Assembly: GCA_002007465.1 (NCBI GenBank)
Contig: LNAC01000164.1
Coordinates: forward strand, 641,170 to 705,169
DNA length: 64,000 nt
Reading direction: 5' to 3'
Origin: Ailurus styani
Taxonomy: Eukaryota > Chordata > Mammalia > Carnivora > Ailuridae
The notes below the pieces were generated by a model. It had not been told where the DNA came from, ran no database searches, and saw nothing but the letters and a program-made list of their open reading frames with translations. The first letter of the stretch is position 1; the number at the start of each line of letters is the position of its first letter. Shown here in pieces: positions 10,440-21,900 of this stretch. The position numbers and the translations under genes were made by a program.

Positions 10440-10584
10440 AAAGATCCCTCTTGCTCCTGGGAGAGGACCAAGGATTAAGGGTACCTTTGGGACGACAGGA
10501 GCCCCGTGATGGGGCCTCAGCCAGCTCTGTCTCTGTGGAAATTCGGGGGTCTTAACTTGTAGCCCTGCTGAGCTGTCACTGGAC

Positions 10585-10596
10585 CTGCTAGAGGGC
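10585..10596 (+). promoter_or_regulatory. Weak CTCF-like motif
   Basis: CTGCTAGAGGGC matches about 10 of 12 core CTCF positions on the plus strand, the same orientation as the 3' UTR site. Low confidence without binding data. Confidence 0.3.
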
Positions 10597-10980
10597 AAAA
10601 GGCTGAGGCAGATGGGCTCATGCCTAGATGAAGAGACTGCCTGGGTTAGAGTGGAGAGAACAAAGGTCAAGGAGGGGAAGCAGGAGAAGGGCTCCAGGGT
10701 GAACGATGGGGTCAGATACCAGGTTAGGAGGATACCCTGCGGGGACTGGGTAATGCTGCTGAGGGAATAAAGGTGAGGGAAGGGGTGGGTCTGGAACCAT
10801 GACAGGCTGGGCTATGGGGAGGATTCTTGGGCAATGGTTGAAGACAGAAGGCTAAGAAGATGAGCAGGTGGCCAGCTCTGTGAAGCTGAAGACTCCATGA
10901 GGTAAGTGGAGGGGGAGAGATTTCTTTTTGAATAATTTGCTGACAGCTTCCTATTCTCCGGGTTCTGGGCTGACTAAATT

Positions 10981-10997
10981 ATATGTAATTTATATAT

Positions 10998-11032
<35 letters not shown>

Positions 11033-11095
11033 ATGTGGTTATATATATTTAGTTTATATACAGTTTATATTTATATTTAGTTTATATATAGTAGT
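10981..11095. repeat. (TA)n tract and TA-rich repeat
   Basis: A TA dinucleotide run of about 50 bases is followed by 'agtttatata' units. It is self-complementary and probably unstable in length. Confidence 0.9.
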
Positions 11096-11104
11096 TACAG
11101 CTTA

Positions 11105-11290
11105 GTTAGCTAGCCTATTTGAGCCTCAGAACCACCTGCAGGTGTTACTATAATTCTCTCTCTTTTCCAGCAGATAAATCCAGGGCTCAGATGGGCTGAG
11201 AGACTCCCGGAGCCGCACAGCTAGCTGGCAGAGCCGCAACCTGGAAGAGGCCTCGTAGGACTCTGCAGCCCGTGCTGCTACACACGACAC
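11105..11290 (-). repeat. MIR fragment
   Basis: Antisense landmarks: 'ataattctctctcttttccagcag', 'ccgcacagctagctggcagagcc'. Diverged. Confidence 0.55.
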
Positions 11291-11949
11291 CTTACTGGGC
11301 TTCCCCATGGAGGCCTTGCAGCTCTGGCAGTGGGGAAAAGGGGCTCTTCCAGGAGTTAGGAGATGGTGGAAAATAAAAGTGGAGGAGATGGACTATCTCC
11401 AATTGACCATTTTCCAAGCATCCACTACACATCAGCGCCCATGGCAGGCCAGAGATGTAAGAGTTAAGAGAAGGAGCTCTTGCCCTAAGGAGTCTGGATT
11501 CCTGTGTGCTGGATGTGTGCGTGGGGGAACCACCCAGAGGCTGGGCTGTGAAAAAATGCTCCCCGCAGCAGGCGGCAAAAAGGGAGAAATCTGGGCAAGT
11601 CACCTCTGATAACAGCCTGGATTTAACTGTTAAAATATAAATATGTATGTATTTTTTGACGTAGTAAAAGCCTGTCAGCCTTTTAAAATACACATTCTAT
11701 GTCCAGATGAGGGGCTATTAGGCAACCATTAACTTCTGAAAATTTTGTTCCTGCCATGGGGACATTCTCGTGGTATAACTGCAAACATGAAGAGGTGATA
11801 ATGCTGATGGAACTCAATTACTAGGAGGGAAAATGGTGAGAAATATACCACCTCACTGGGAGTAAGAGTTCTTACTATTTTGTGAACAAGTTTGTGAATA
11901 ATTTATTTAGGTGAATCAGATTTAAAAAAAAAAAAAGACAAGACACCTG

Positions 11950-12400
11950 TGCGGATTGTCTGAGTGCACAAAGTTTAGAAATACACATATGAAAATGTTA
12001 AAGAGCTTAAGAGATTTGAGACACTCAACCAAGTACAAAATGTGGGCCCTTAATTTGGATAAGTGCACAAATGAGTTAACAGAGAGACATATAATTGGGG
12101 AAATGTCAATACGGACTGGCTATCTGATGATACTAGCTTATTAATATTATTTAGTATTAATATATTAGTTTATTGAGTGCTTATGTGTTAAAAAAATAAA
12201 ACTGTTAAAGATAGTGAAAACTCAGATGAAACGATAGGAAGGGTGAGATCTGTCTCAAAATAATTCAAGGGCTAACAGGTTGGAGACCCAAGTGAAACAA
12301 AGCAGGGCTTTAGTTGGAGCTGGACGGTGGGATCACAGATGTTCATGATACCATTCTACTTGTGTACAGATTGGAAAATTTCCATATTCAAAAAATGTTA
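11950..12400 (+). repeat. Ancient interspersed repeat, same family as 9.3-9.97 kb
   Basis: 'atgtcaatacggactggctatctgatgat' corresponds to the middle of the family, and 'accattctacttgtgtacag' followed by 'ggaaaatttccatattc' to its 3' end. Confidence 0.45.
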
Positions 12401-13059
12401 GTAGTGGGGGCCCTCTGGGTTGTGAAATTTGAGTGCTTTCTCTCTTAAATTTTTCCCCTATTTCTCATGCCTCTATAACGAGCGTTTATTTTTTTATGAG
12501 TGACCAAAAATAAGTTGCTACTTGCCTGCTGAGTGACGGCCGAAACTGAGGGGGAGCAGGGCGAGTGTCTCTCTGAGGAGGGGGAATGGAAGGGTAGGGA
12601 GGAGCCATCAAGGGAGAACAGAGTGGAGAGCAGGAGAAGCTAACTGGAGATTCTCCCCTCTGTGCAGAGACTGGGAATCTGCAGGGTGGGGCCTGGGTTA
12701 CAGCCTGAGAAGGGACAAGTGGTCTGCTGGGTTCAGCGCCTGAGGTAACAGCTGCCGAGATAAGAAGCCAGAGGGTGACCTGAGAAGGGATACTGGCTGA
12801 AAGGTGGAGCACCTGGCAAGCAGGGACTTCACAACTTGGTCTTTTCCCTTTGGTCTAGGCAATGTGACTCAGTGCTGACTTGAACTTGAACTAGGTTTCC
12901 TGGAGAACCCAACAGCAGAGCTGCTCTGAAGCTGGTGTGCCAGTAATCAAGATGGTAGGGAGGGAGTGCAGCAGAAAAGCGGCGGAGGGCCGGAACCAGG
13001 GTTAGACTGAATGAGAGAAACCTCCCCTCTTCATCCTCTCACTCCAATTCACTCACCAG

Positions 13060-13440
13060 AATGGCAGCAAAGACAGAATTTCCTGTCTGTCTGCTGATCC
13101 TGAGAGGCCTTACCACAGGCCTTTGCTCTTCCCTCCCTCCTTCAGCGGGTTAATTCATACTTAGCCGTCAGACCTCAGCAACACCTCATTTCCTCTCAGA
13201 TGTCCTCCTGCTCCCCAACCAGGTCAAATCCCTATTTTATGCTCTCACTACCAGGTACTGCTCTTCATAGCACTTGGGATAACCGCAATCTACATTTATT
13301 TTTTATTTTTGGTTAATATTTGTCTCACTCAACATACGGTAAACTCCTTGAGGACATCTCCTCAAGATGTCAAGGAGACAACTCCTTGAGGAGGTCTATG
13401 GTATTACTTCCTACACCTAGACTCCGACCTGGCCTCCTGG
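13060..13440 (+). repeat. L2 3' end with a local rearrangement
   Basis: 'caggcctttgctcttccctcc', 'cagacctcagcaacacctcatttcctc' and 'aaactccttgagga' follow the order of a sense L2 3' end. Near 13343 the expected 'ctccttgagga' appears in forward, inverted and forward copies. Confidence 0.75.
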
Positions 13441-13919
13441 TGCTTACTAACTATGGAATGAATGAAGGAGAAAAGCTGAAGTTGCTGCTCTGAGCCCTTC
13501 ATGTTTATTTCATCTGGGCCATTCTGGACCTCAATCAGAATATGTGCCCCATCTCCCTCAAGTTAACTAAAGGAAGGAAGCCTTCCCTTACATCTCCCCA
13601 AGAGCTCCTATGTGTATTTCAGGCCACCAAGTCTCATTCGATGAAAAAGGACTTGAGGCAGGGGTAAGGCGCTCAACCCGGAGGGCACATCATAAGCAGT
13701 CTGTGGGTCTTCCAGATGCAGCAGTCAATTCCGCTCCGGGACCGGTACACGGTATGGGGTGGGGGTGGCGGGTCCAGGGGCCACAAGCTGCCCAGTGCTT
13801 CTCACCACTTCGGCTTGCTTCCTCCTGGAGGCTTGTCTACACTCACGTGATCCTCTTCTTCTCAGAACTTGCTATGATTTGTAACTAGACATTTGTTTAG
13901 TGCAATTTGTCAGTTTTCT

Positions 13920-14075
13920 GTCTCATCTGCTGGCCTGGAAGTCTATCAGTTCAAAGATGATGTCTGCTTGTTCATTCTTGTAGGACAGTGTTTAGAACAG
14001 GGCCTGCCTCATAGTAGAGTCCCAATAAATAAGTGATGAATGAATGAATACCTGAGTGAGCACATGAATGACCTA
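13920..14075 (+). repeat. L2 3' tail
   Basis: 'tgatgtctgcttgttcattcttgtaggacagtg' and 'cataatagagtcccaataaat' type text ending in TGAATGAATGAATA is the L2 terminus. Confidence 0.6.
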
Positions 14076-14649
14076 ACAGATAAGCGATAGACAGGCTGGC
14101 AAGGCCACTGGGGCAAAACAAAACAGATGGGGTCAAGGGAGGGGCAAGGGCAGTCCAAACCATCTGGCTTGCTGCCTCCTAGGGGCCTTCTAGTTAGTGT
14201 CCCGGGCTCCTAATACAGGAGTGTAGGACTGTGGGAGGTGGAGGCTCCACCGCATACCAAGGTCTCCTGTGTCCTGGGGCAGTGCAGGCTCACCATCTGC
14301 AGCATGTGGGGACATGTGGGCCTTAAGGGCCTGGCCAGCAAGGAGGCAGGGGAAGGGGCCCTAAGCTCTGCCCAGCCCCCTCTCTCCTGGGTTCCTTGGA
14401 CTCCTCTAGGCTCCTGATTTCTAACAGGGAGGCCTGGGCCCGAAGCCCATTCCACTCCCCTCAGACCAACTGAAGGTCTTTCTACAGTTTCCCTCCCTAC
14501 CACCCACAGGGGGTTCCTGTCTCAGCAGGAATTCATACTGGATTGAAATGAGCAGCTGGGGCAGCCAAGATGGGCGGGTGTGTGGTGGTAAGCACTGATC
14601 AAAGACTCTGTGTGCGAGGGGTAGGAGGAGGGAGGGGGGCACGTGTGTG

Positions 14650-15175
14650 CTGGCTTGCCCACAAGTACAAAGAAATAAGAGACAGGATAAAAGGGAGACA
14701 AAGAGAGATAAAGAGTAACAGAGAGAGGCTCAGGGATGGAGACAGAGACAGACTATACACTTGGTGAGACATAGAGAGGCAGAGACAAGGAAAGAGACAC
14801 AGGTTGAGAACAGAGAGGAAAGCAGAAATAGCAAGAGATTAAGAAATCAAGAAACTGGAGACAGACGAACACAAGGACGCTAGGCAAGAGGAAGAGACAG
14901 AAAAGAGACCAAGGAAATAAGGAAGCAGAAACTGAGAGGAAAAGAAGCAGAGACTGAGACTAAGGAAGAGTCTGATTTATTCATGAATTGCGCCATTTCC
15001 TAAGCACCCAGCATGACGGGCAGAGGGAGGCACAGTTCCATGCTAAGATGCAGCTCTAAAGACAGAAACTGAGGCAGAGACAGAAAGAGAGGGAGAGGCA
15101 GAGACCGTGAACTGAGACAGAGACTGAGGGCAGGGCAAAGAGATAAGAAAGAGTGGCAGAGACGACAGGCCTATA
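14650..15175. repeat. Purine-rich GAGACAGA low-complexity tract
   Basis: Over about 500 bases the plus strand is mainly A and G, built from degenerate GAGACAGA-type units. It is interrupted at about 14965-15060 by ordinary sequence. No coding function is suggested. Confidence 0.8.
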
Positions 15176-15761
15176 TAGAGAGGCAGGACCAGCTACGGGC
15201 TCTAGGGCAGCCTGGAGACAGGACAGGACCCCAGAGACCTGCCCCTAGAGCCCCCCCCTCAGTCCTACCTCTAGCTGCACAGTCTCCACCTTTCTCCACC
15301 TTCCTCTGATGCTGCCTGGCCTCCCTCACCACTGCCCCTGCTCTTCCCTCCTGGCTCTGGAGGAGGCTCTGACTGCTGATAGCGCCTCCCCTCTTCCTCC
15401 TGCCCCCGAGTCTCTGCCAGAACCCCAGCCCAACCTGGAGCAGGGAGGCGTAGGAATTAGATGGGTATAGAACACTTCCTTTCCTTCCAGAGACCACCAG
15501 AAGACCAAGAGACAGGAAAAGGTTCACATGGGGAGAAGGCAGGGGCTGAGTGTGTGGAATGAGCTTTCAAAAGAGCCAAAGTAGAAGCCTCTTCCTTCTG
15601 GGGTCTGTGTATCAGCCCCTAGTACACTAAAACCTCCCTGAAATCTGGAACTGAGGGAAGGAGCCATCTGTAGCCAATGCTGAGCCCTCCCCCCCTCCTC
15701 CTACGTCATCACTGGGAAAATGCCGCAGAGAAGAGGGTGGGCTGGAGAGGCAGTCACCTAC

Positions 15762-15820
15762 CCGCTGGTGCCGGGTCTCTGGGCCTGAGAGAATCGCCAG
15801 TCCGTGTTGGGCGGGGCTTG
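15762..15820 (-). CDS. PCDHG: PCDHG constant exon 1
   Basis: This 59-base exon follows a pyrimidine-rich TTTTCTCCACAG acceptor and ends at a GTAGGT donor. It starts in phase 0 with CAA and encodes [20 protein letters not shown], the invariant opening of the gamma constant domain; the last two bases start a Gly codon. All three C-type variable exons in the window end in phase 0 and can splice to it in frame, as can the upstream A- and B-type exons outside the window. Its identity is secure because the residues are those of the known mammalian exon. Confidence 0.97.
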
Positions 15821-16716
15821 CTGTGGAGAAAACAGAGGGAAAGGGGCTGAGTACTCACAAGCAGTCAGAATGTCACCAGAGCCTGGGGCTGGGCTGGGAG
15901 GAAAGAGGGGAATGGACACAGAGAAGAAAAGAGGATAAGAGGAGGGAGGATCAGACTCATCTTCAAAGACAAAGCATACGCCAGGTCTCAGAGGTCTGAG
16001 GTACCAGAGGCAAACAGATAAAATAACATTGATCTGACCATATCGAGCAAACCCAGATTCCTTTGCTAAAGAAAGAACCCATTCCTCCCAGCCCACTGAT
16101 TCAGAACCGCTTGAGCAGAGGTTCAAGGGCGGAAAGTATCTTCTGTGGAACCCGAGGGAAGGGTGCACAGAAGTACTCCCATCTCCCACAGGAGATTTTC
16201 ATGAGAATTCCACCAGCCCTAGAAAGAATTTATTCAGCTCCTCAGCTGGGAACAAAGCATCCTTGCAGCAAGATGGCTGCTGCTCTGGGTAACCCTTTTT
16301 GCGCCAGGCTGTGCTGTAACATATTCAGACGGACCCATCCTCCAGGCCCTTGGCTCTTGATGATCCCTTCCCACAGCTAAACACATTATTAATTTAGGAG
16401 TCACGCCAGACTGATTCTTTGCAGGGCATCCAAGCCCCAGGACACCTTTCACCCCCAGAACTCTGCCAGACAATGGCCGTGACTGAGGAGGAGAGAACAA
16501 GGCTGCTCTGTCTGGGATAGGGAAAACTGCTGGGATGCAGCCCAGCAGAGATCAAGCTCCCACAGCCTCCAAGCAGAGCCAGCTAAGTCTCCAGGACTCC
16601 TAAGACGCTGATCTGTAGTCATGTCCCACCTGGATGGAGGGGTGGGACTTTGGCCAGATGCTTCACTCCCGAGTCCAGAGGGTGTATTACCCCACCACAT
16701 GCACACACGCGCACGT

Positions 16717-16742
16717 GCATGCGGACACACACACACACACAC
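16717..16742. repeat. Short (CA)n tract
   Basis: A CA dinucleotide run follows a mixed 'cacacgcgcacgtgcat' stretch of alternating purine and pyrimidine, a sequence type that can adopt Z-DNA. Confidence 0.7.
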
Positions 16743-17237
16743 GGAGCACTCCAAGAGCCATCTCCTTACTGGGTTCTGAGGTGGGCTGGTAATTAACTCT
16801 CATGCTCACTCCCAGAAGCAGAGAAATGTGAGCATCTCTGATTACAGTGGGGAGAAGAAAGACCCAAGGCTGCCAAATGACTCATTCTGAGGCTCACAGG
16901 TGGCAGTGATCTGAGCAGAACCCAGAAATCTACGAGTCACCAGCACCAGTCCCGGGCTGTTGTGGGGAAGGGCACTGGGATGCCTAACCCTTAGCCTTAG
17001 ACACAGGAGAATCTACACAGAGATGCAAGAACCATGACAGACTGGAAGAGAGTTGCTGGGCAAAACTCACAACCTGTGTAAGGACGGCGGGTCCAAAGTG
17101 TGTTTAGTGAGGGCTGCTCAGAGATAAGGAGCCCCAGAAGACTTTTCTCCAACATATAAAGCCCTAAAAGAAAAGAATCCCATCTATGCCCCATCCCAGC
17201 AGATGCAGACTATCCTCCTGTCCTCCAGTTTTACAAG

Positions 17238-17400
17238 TGCTAGTGACTCAAAGTACAAGTTCCGGAGTTAGACCTGAGCTAGAGCTTTCCCTACCACTTA
17301 CCCTGTGAACTTGAGCAAGTCGTATAACCTCTGTGAAATTCAGTCGTAAGGTGAGGAAGTTAGTATCTGTCCAACAAGAATGCTGGGAAGAATGAGTGTG
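17238..17400 (+). repeat. MIR fragment
   Basis: 'ccctaccacttaccctgtgaacttgagcaagtc' then 'ataacctctgtgaaattcag' is the sense MIR core. Confidence 0.8.
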
Positions 17401-18189
17401 ATGTGGTACTTGGAGGAGGTATCACAGTTAAGGCTCTTTCAATCAGCTATCACATAGGGGTGTGGTTTCAAACTAGAATTCTGATTTGTTGGGGGCAGGG
17501 AAGAACATAACTGTAGTTTAAATAAAAGCTCCTGAGACTGCCAACTTGTGCCTTTTACTACTATAGCTGCCAAACATATGAGGGCTCCCTAACATCTGGC
17601 AGAGTCTGTGGTTTTCCATCAGGCCGAGTAGGAAGGACATGATAGAAGATACTCTGGTCACTCCCAAAGCCCTGACCCTAGATCGCAGGAACACATCAGG
17701 ATTACGATGGAGCCAAAAGCCTATCTCTGAGTGTCCAGGGTCCAGGTGCTCCACGTTCCCACTTCCTGCTTTAGGGCAAGCAGTGACTGTCACTGAAGTC
17801 CCAGGCTGCCTATCTATCCTACCCTTGGGCCACAGGGTAGCTCAGCCAGCCCCTGAGGCTTCTGGCCTGAAGGCAATACTGACCTCTGCTTGGAGCCCCA
17901 GTGGGATGGAGTGGCCCACCTAGGCCCTAGAGTTCCCAGACTCATATCCTCTTGCACAGAGGTGACCTGGTCTAGCCCCAGGTGGAGGCAGAAAAAGGTT
18001 CCTGAATCGCTGCAGGCCCTGGGAAACCATGCCATGAGATCATCAACAGGGTATGATCAGTCAGCCGTGAGTACCTCTGAGGCCAGCAGCCAGGTGGCTA
18101 GGAAGCTGTGAGGGGCCTGGGGACAGCCAGTACGTGTGAACTTGACACCAAGCACTGGCAGTTAAAGGCGGTGTGCATGTAAGACCAAG

Positions 18190-18345
18190 CGCAGGTAGGT
18201 GTGTATGTGTGTGCATGTGTATGTGGGCATGCAGATGAGGTGAGGTGAGCCCACTGGTGCATGTGGCCAGTGGGTGTGTTCTGCAGGGAGGACATGTGTG
18301 AAGCCTGGGTGTACACCTATCCTGTCTATATATGTGTGTGTTTGA
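18190..18345. repeat. TG-rich low-complexity stretch
   Basis: Imperfect TGTGTGTATG and GCATGTG units on the plus strand. Not a perfect microsatellite. Confidence 0.6.
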
Positions 18346-18711
18346 TGGGGGGATAGGGAGAGCTAGGATTAACAGTGAAGTCACCCACCAAGGGAGTAGA
18401 AAGTGGAAACCTAAAGACTGGCAGAGCAAGCTGGCTCGGGATTCAAGGAGGCTGGATACATGACTGACTCCACCCAGGACCACACCCCCACCCAACCCGG
18501 GTCATAAAAGATGACTGGACCTCAGCCTTTCCTGAGTGTGGGTGGCAGGGATTGGTTCTATTTCCCCTCACCTACAACCATCACCACCTCCTGGTACTCA
18601 GAGTCCTATCCCCACCTTGGTGTTCCACACAATCAGTCCAAATGGTCCCAAAAGTCAGGCAGAGCGCAGGCAACACTGAGCTCCACGCCCCCCTCCACCC
18701 CCCCCCCCCCC

Positions 18712-18990
18712 NNNNNNNNNNNNNNNNNNNNNNNNNNNNNNNNNNNNNNNNNNNNNNNNNNNNNNNNNNNNNNNNNNNNNNNNNNNNNNNNNNNNNNNNN
18801 NNNNNNNNNNNNNNNNNNNNNNNNNNNNNNNNNNNNNNNNNNNNNNNNNNNNNNNNNNNNNNNNNNNNNNNNNNNNNNNNNNNNNNNNNNNNNNNNNNNN
18901 NNNNNNNNNNNNNNNNNNNNNNNNNNNNNNNNNNNNNNNNNNNNNNNNNNNNNNNNNNNNNNNNNNNNNNNNNNNNNNNNNNNNNNNNNN
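18712..18990. other. Assembly gap (279 N) in C-rich sequence
   Basis: The run of N is flanked by a poly-C run on the left and 'acgccccccagccccgcccc' on the right. Its left edge is 394 bases and its right edge 114 bases downstream of the PCDHGC5 donor. Sequence failure in a G/C-rich tract is the likely cause. Confidence 0.98.
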
Positions 18991-19104
18991 ACGCCCCCCA
19001 GCCCCGCCCCAAGAGAAGTGGATGCAGAAAGTCCCTTTTGTGGATGGGCTGCTTCTCCATCGCAGCCCACGGGGGTCGCCCTGAGCAGTGGGGAGCCCCC
19101 TCAC

Positions 19105-21564
19105 CTGGCTCCGCTCCCGCAGCGTACTGGAGCGAGACCGGTAGGCATCAGGCTCCAGCACCAGAGCTGAGGGCTGCTGGACACTGAGGGGCCTTAGAAA
19201 AGTGAAGTCACTGCCATCCGAGGCTGGTGAGAAGCATGTCCTGTAGCAGTGGCTCTGCGAGTCTGAAGGCCGCAGCGTCACCTCCATGTACTTGAGCGTG
19301 CCGTCTGAGCTCACCTGCAGGTTGGGACTAGACTGCTTATAGAAGTCCCGAGAGGGGGAGTCCTGGCGCCTGCAGCACTGGCTCCCACCCCCATCTGCAT
19401 CTGTGTGCCCCCGAAGGCACTTAGCCGACAGAAAGGTAAAGGTGACTAAGGATAAGAGACTGATGGCTGCAAGAGCCACAATGAGGTAAAGGGTAAGGTC
19501 TGAACGCTCGGGAGGGTGTGAGAGGAAATCGCTGGACTTGGGCGTTTCCTCGGGATCTTCACCCTCCAGAACCAGCAGCACTGTGGCTGTAGAGGAGAGT
19601 GAAGGGTCACCGTTGTCCCTCACCAGGACCACAACCTGCTGGGTGTCAGAGTCATCCTCCCGTAAGGCCCGGGCCGTGCGCACCTCGCCAGTATGTGCAG
19701 ACACCAGGAACAGTCCTGGAGCTGTGGACTGTGGCAAAAGCGAATAGGAGAGCCACGCGTTATGGCCTGCATCAGCATCCACAGCTGTCACTTTGGTGAC
19801 CAACGAGCCAGGAGGAGCAGAGCGAGGGAGACGCTGGGGGACTGAGAGTTCCCAGCCGGGTCTTGGGTGCAGCACGGTTGGCGCGTTATCATTCTGGTCC
19901 AGGACAAACACATGCAGAGATGTGTTAGAATGCAACGGGGGAGAGCCAGAGTCTCGAACCCCTACCATGATCTGCAGCATTTGCAGCAATTCATAGTCAA
20001 AGGTGCGCTGGGCAAAGACTCGCCCGTCCTCAGGGTTGACATATACGAAGGAAGAAGCCGGGGCTCCCTGAATCTGATTCCCTACAATGGAGTAGGTGAG
20101 GTGAGCATTATCCCCAGTATCTGGATCCGAGGCAGCCACAATGCAGAGAAGGGAACCTGGAGGCCGATTTTCTGGGATGTAAGCGGTATAGAGCTGCTGA
20201 GTAAAGTAGGGGGCATTGTCATTAACATCTGAAATGTTGAGCCTGATGGTGAGATGGGCATGCAGGGGAGGTGAGCCCGCATCACTGGCCAAAAGCTCAA
20301 TGGTATAGTGGGATGTGACCTCCCGGTCCAAAGGCTGGCTGGTTAGCAGTGAGTAGTGGTTCTCAGAAGGCTTAATCTGAAATGGCAGGTTCGAAGAGAT
20401 ATCAAGGCTCACTTCACCATTTCTCCCGGAGTCTCGGTCCCGCACATTGAACAAGCCCACTACTGTGCCAACTGGTGTGCTCTCCAGGATAGGGTTGACC
20501 AAAGAGGCCAGGAGTACCTCTGGGGCATTGTCATTGGCATCTCCCACATCCACTTGAATCATACAGTGGCCTTCCATGGCTGGCTGTCCCTGGTCACGGG
20601 CTCTCGCATGAATTTCATAGAAACTTGACTCCTCAAAGTCTATGGGACCCAGCACATGGATTGCTCCACTGCTAGGGTCTAGGCCAAAGAGATTACGCAC
20701 TACCTCGGATGTATGATCCCCGAAAGAATAGTCTAGTTGGCCATTGGTGCCCTCATCTGGGTCAGTGGCATTGAGGCGGAGTAGCAGTGTACCCACAGGT
20801 GTGTTCTCTGGGAGCCCCACGCGAAGAACTGAGGACTGGAAGGTGGGGGCATTATCGTTGACGTCCAGCACAGTGACAGAGATAAGGGTGGTCCCTGAGC
20901 GGGCTGGGACACCCCCATCCACAGCAGTGAGCACGAGCTGATGTCTCACTTGGGCTTCACGGTCCAGCTGCTGCTCTAGCACCAGCTCTGGGAATAGCTT
21001 CCCATCTTTTAGGGTCTTCACCTTCAGAGAGAAGTGGCCGCTGGGGCTTAGAGTGTAGAAGCTCACGGTATTGGTGCCCACATCCGGATCTTGGGCACTA
21101 TCCAGTGGGAATCGTGCCCCAAGTGCAGCTGATTCTGAGATGCGTATCTCCCGCTCCAAGGTGGCGAAGCTAGGAGAGTTGTCATTGAGATCCAGGATCT
21201 CTACCTCTACACGCATTAGTTCCAAGGGGTGTTCAGTCACCACCTGCACAGGCAGCAGGCAGCTCGTACTGGCTCCACACAGGCTCTCTCGGTCAATCTT
21301 CTGATTCACTGCCAGAGCACCACTCATCAAGCTCAGGGAAAAATAGTGGCCATTCTCCTCAGACCCCAACCGCAGTCGGCGGCTCGACAGATCTGTCGCC
21401 TTTAAGCCGAGATCCTGAGCAACATTCCCCACCAGCGTCCCCGGCTCGGACTCCTCCACCACAGAGTACCGAAGCTGCCCAGATGCCCAGCCCCAGCAGC
21501 ACAAGGACAACATGCACAGCACCTGCCATTTCCCAGCGAGCTGTGGGGGTGTCTCGGGCCCCAT
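19105..21564 (-). CDS. PCDHGC5: PCDHGC5 variable exon (protocadherin gamma C5)
   Basis: A single 2460-base exon, 820 codons, from ATG at 21564-21562 to a CAG|GTGAGG donor. With the constant tail the protein is 944 residues, the human length. It has a signal peptide (residues 1-29, cleaved before QLRYSV), six cadherin repeats with DxNDNAP calcium motifs, the clustered-protocadherin C-x5-C pair in EC1 (C96, C102), a membrane span near residues 690-715 (start LTLYLIVAL) and a cytoplasmic part ending TLRERSQ. The family mediates homophilic recognition between neurons; gamma C5 is also reported to associate with GABA-A receptors. No stop or frameshift is seen. Past the donor the frame stays open into the assembly gap, so an unspliced short isoform cannot be judged. 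It lies between PCDHGC4 and the constant exons. Confidence 0.98.
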
Positions 21565-21900
21565 GACACAGAAGGCCCTTCCTGGACACTGACTCTCTGC
21601 TGTCCTGTCTCCAAGGTAGACCCAGGTCTTGGAATGTAGCAGCTGAAATCTCTTATGTCTCCTTCCAGCCTCTTAAAAACTGCTCCGAGGTCTGTCTGCC
21701 TGCAGCAGTTCTTCTTAGTCACCAAATGGCGGGGGTGGGTGGAGTGGGGGATGGGAACTGAATCTGAGTGGAGCTGGGGAACAGGGGGAGGAGAGGTGGG
21801 CAGGAAGAGCAGATCACCCACCTCTGCTCTGAGTCTGATTGGCCAAAAAGTCTGTCTGCTCTCAACCAATTATGAAGTCTCCTCAGTCCTGGAAACCTTA
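21565..21900 (-). promoter_or_regulatory. PCDHGC5: PCDHGC5 promoter region
   Basis: Placed upstream of the C5 ATG by position, since each variable exon of this family starts at its own promoter. The clearest element is the divergent CCAAT pair at 21838-21870. No TATA box is evident, and I see no CGCT between the CCAAT boxes, which agrees with reports that C5 lacks the conserved CGCT element of other clustered protocadherin promoters. Confidence 0.65.
21838..21870. promoter_or_regulatory. Divergent CCAAT pair, C5 promoter
   Basis: ATTGG at 21838-21842 and CCAAT at 21866-21870, 23 bp between them. Flanks on the minus strand are AATTGGTTGAG and GGCCAATCAG, like the pairs upstream of C4 and C3. 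NF-Y is the usual CCAAT binder. Confidence 0.6.

Larger units (their letters stand above)
8310..15761 (-). other. PCDHG: Intron between constant exons 1 and 2
   Basis: This 7.45 kb intron has a GTAGGT donor (minus strand, 15761-15756) and a CTCTGCAG acceptor at 8310. It holds an L2 3' end, two copies of one ancient repeat family, two CAN SINEs, a long TA tract, a MIR and a purine-rich tract at about 14.65-15.18 kb. The stretches 10450-10970, 12480-13060 and 14080-14640 show nothing that I can name. No antisense exon was recognised. Confidence 0.85.
15821..19104 (-). other. PCDHG: Intron between PCDHGC5 and constant exon 1
   Basis: A 3.3 kb intron for PCDHGC5 and the last part of the longer introns used by all upstream variable exons. 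It has a MIR fragment at about 17.24 kb, CA/TG-rich patches near 16.73 and 18.2 kb, and an assembly gap at 18712-18990. The rest, such as 15830-16680 and 17420-18180, shows no repeat or exon that I recognise. Confidence 0.85.

Noticed and set aside
14650..15175. Purine-rich tract as coding sequence for a basic/acidic repeat protein
   Set aside because: Frames are short, unit spacing is irregular, and there are no splice signals.
18511..19187. Open frames that span the N run
   Set aside because: They are continuous only because N is translated as X.
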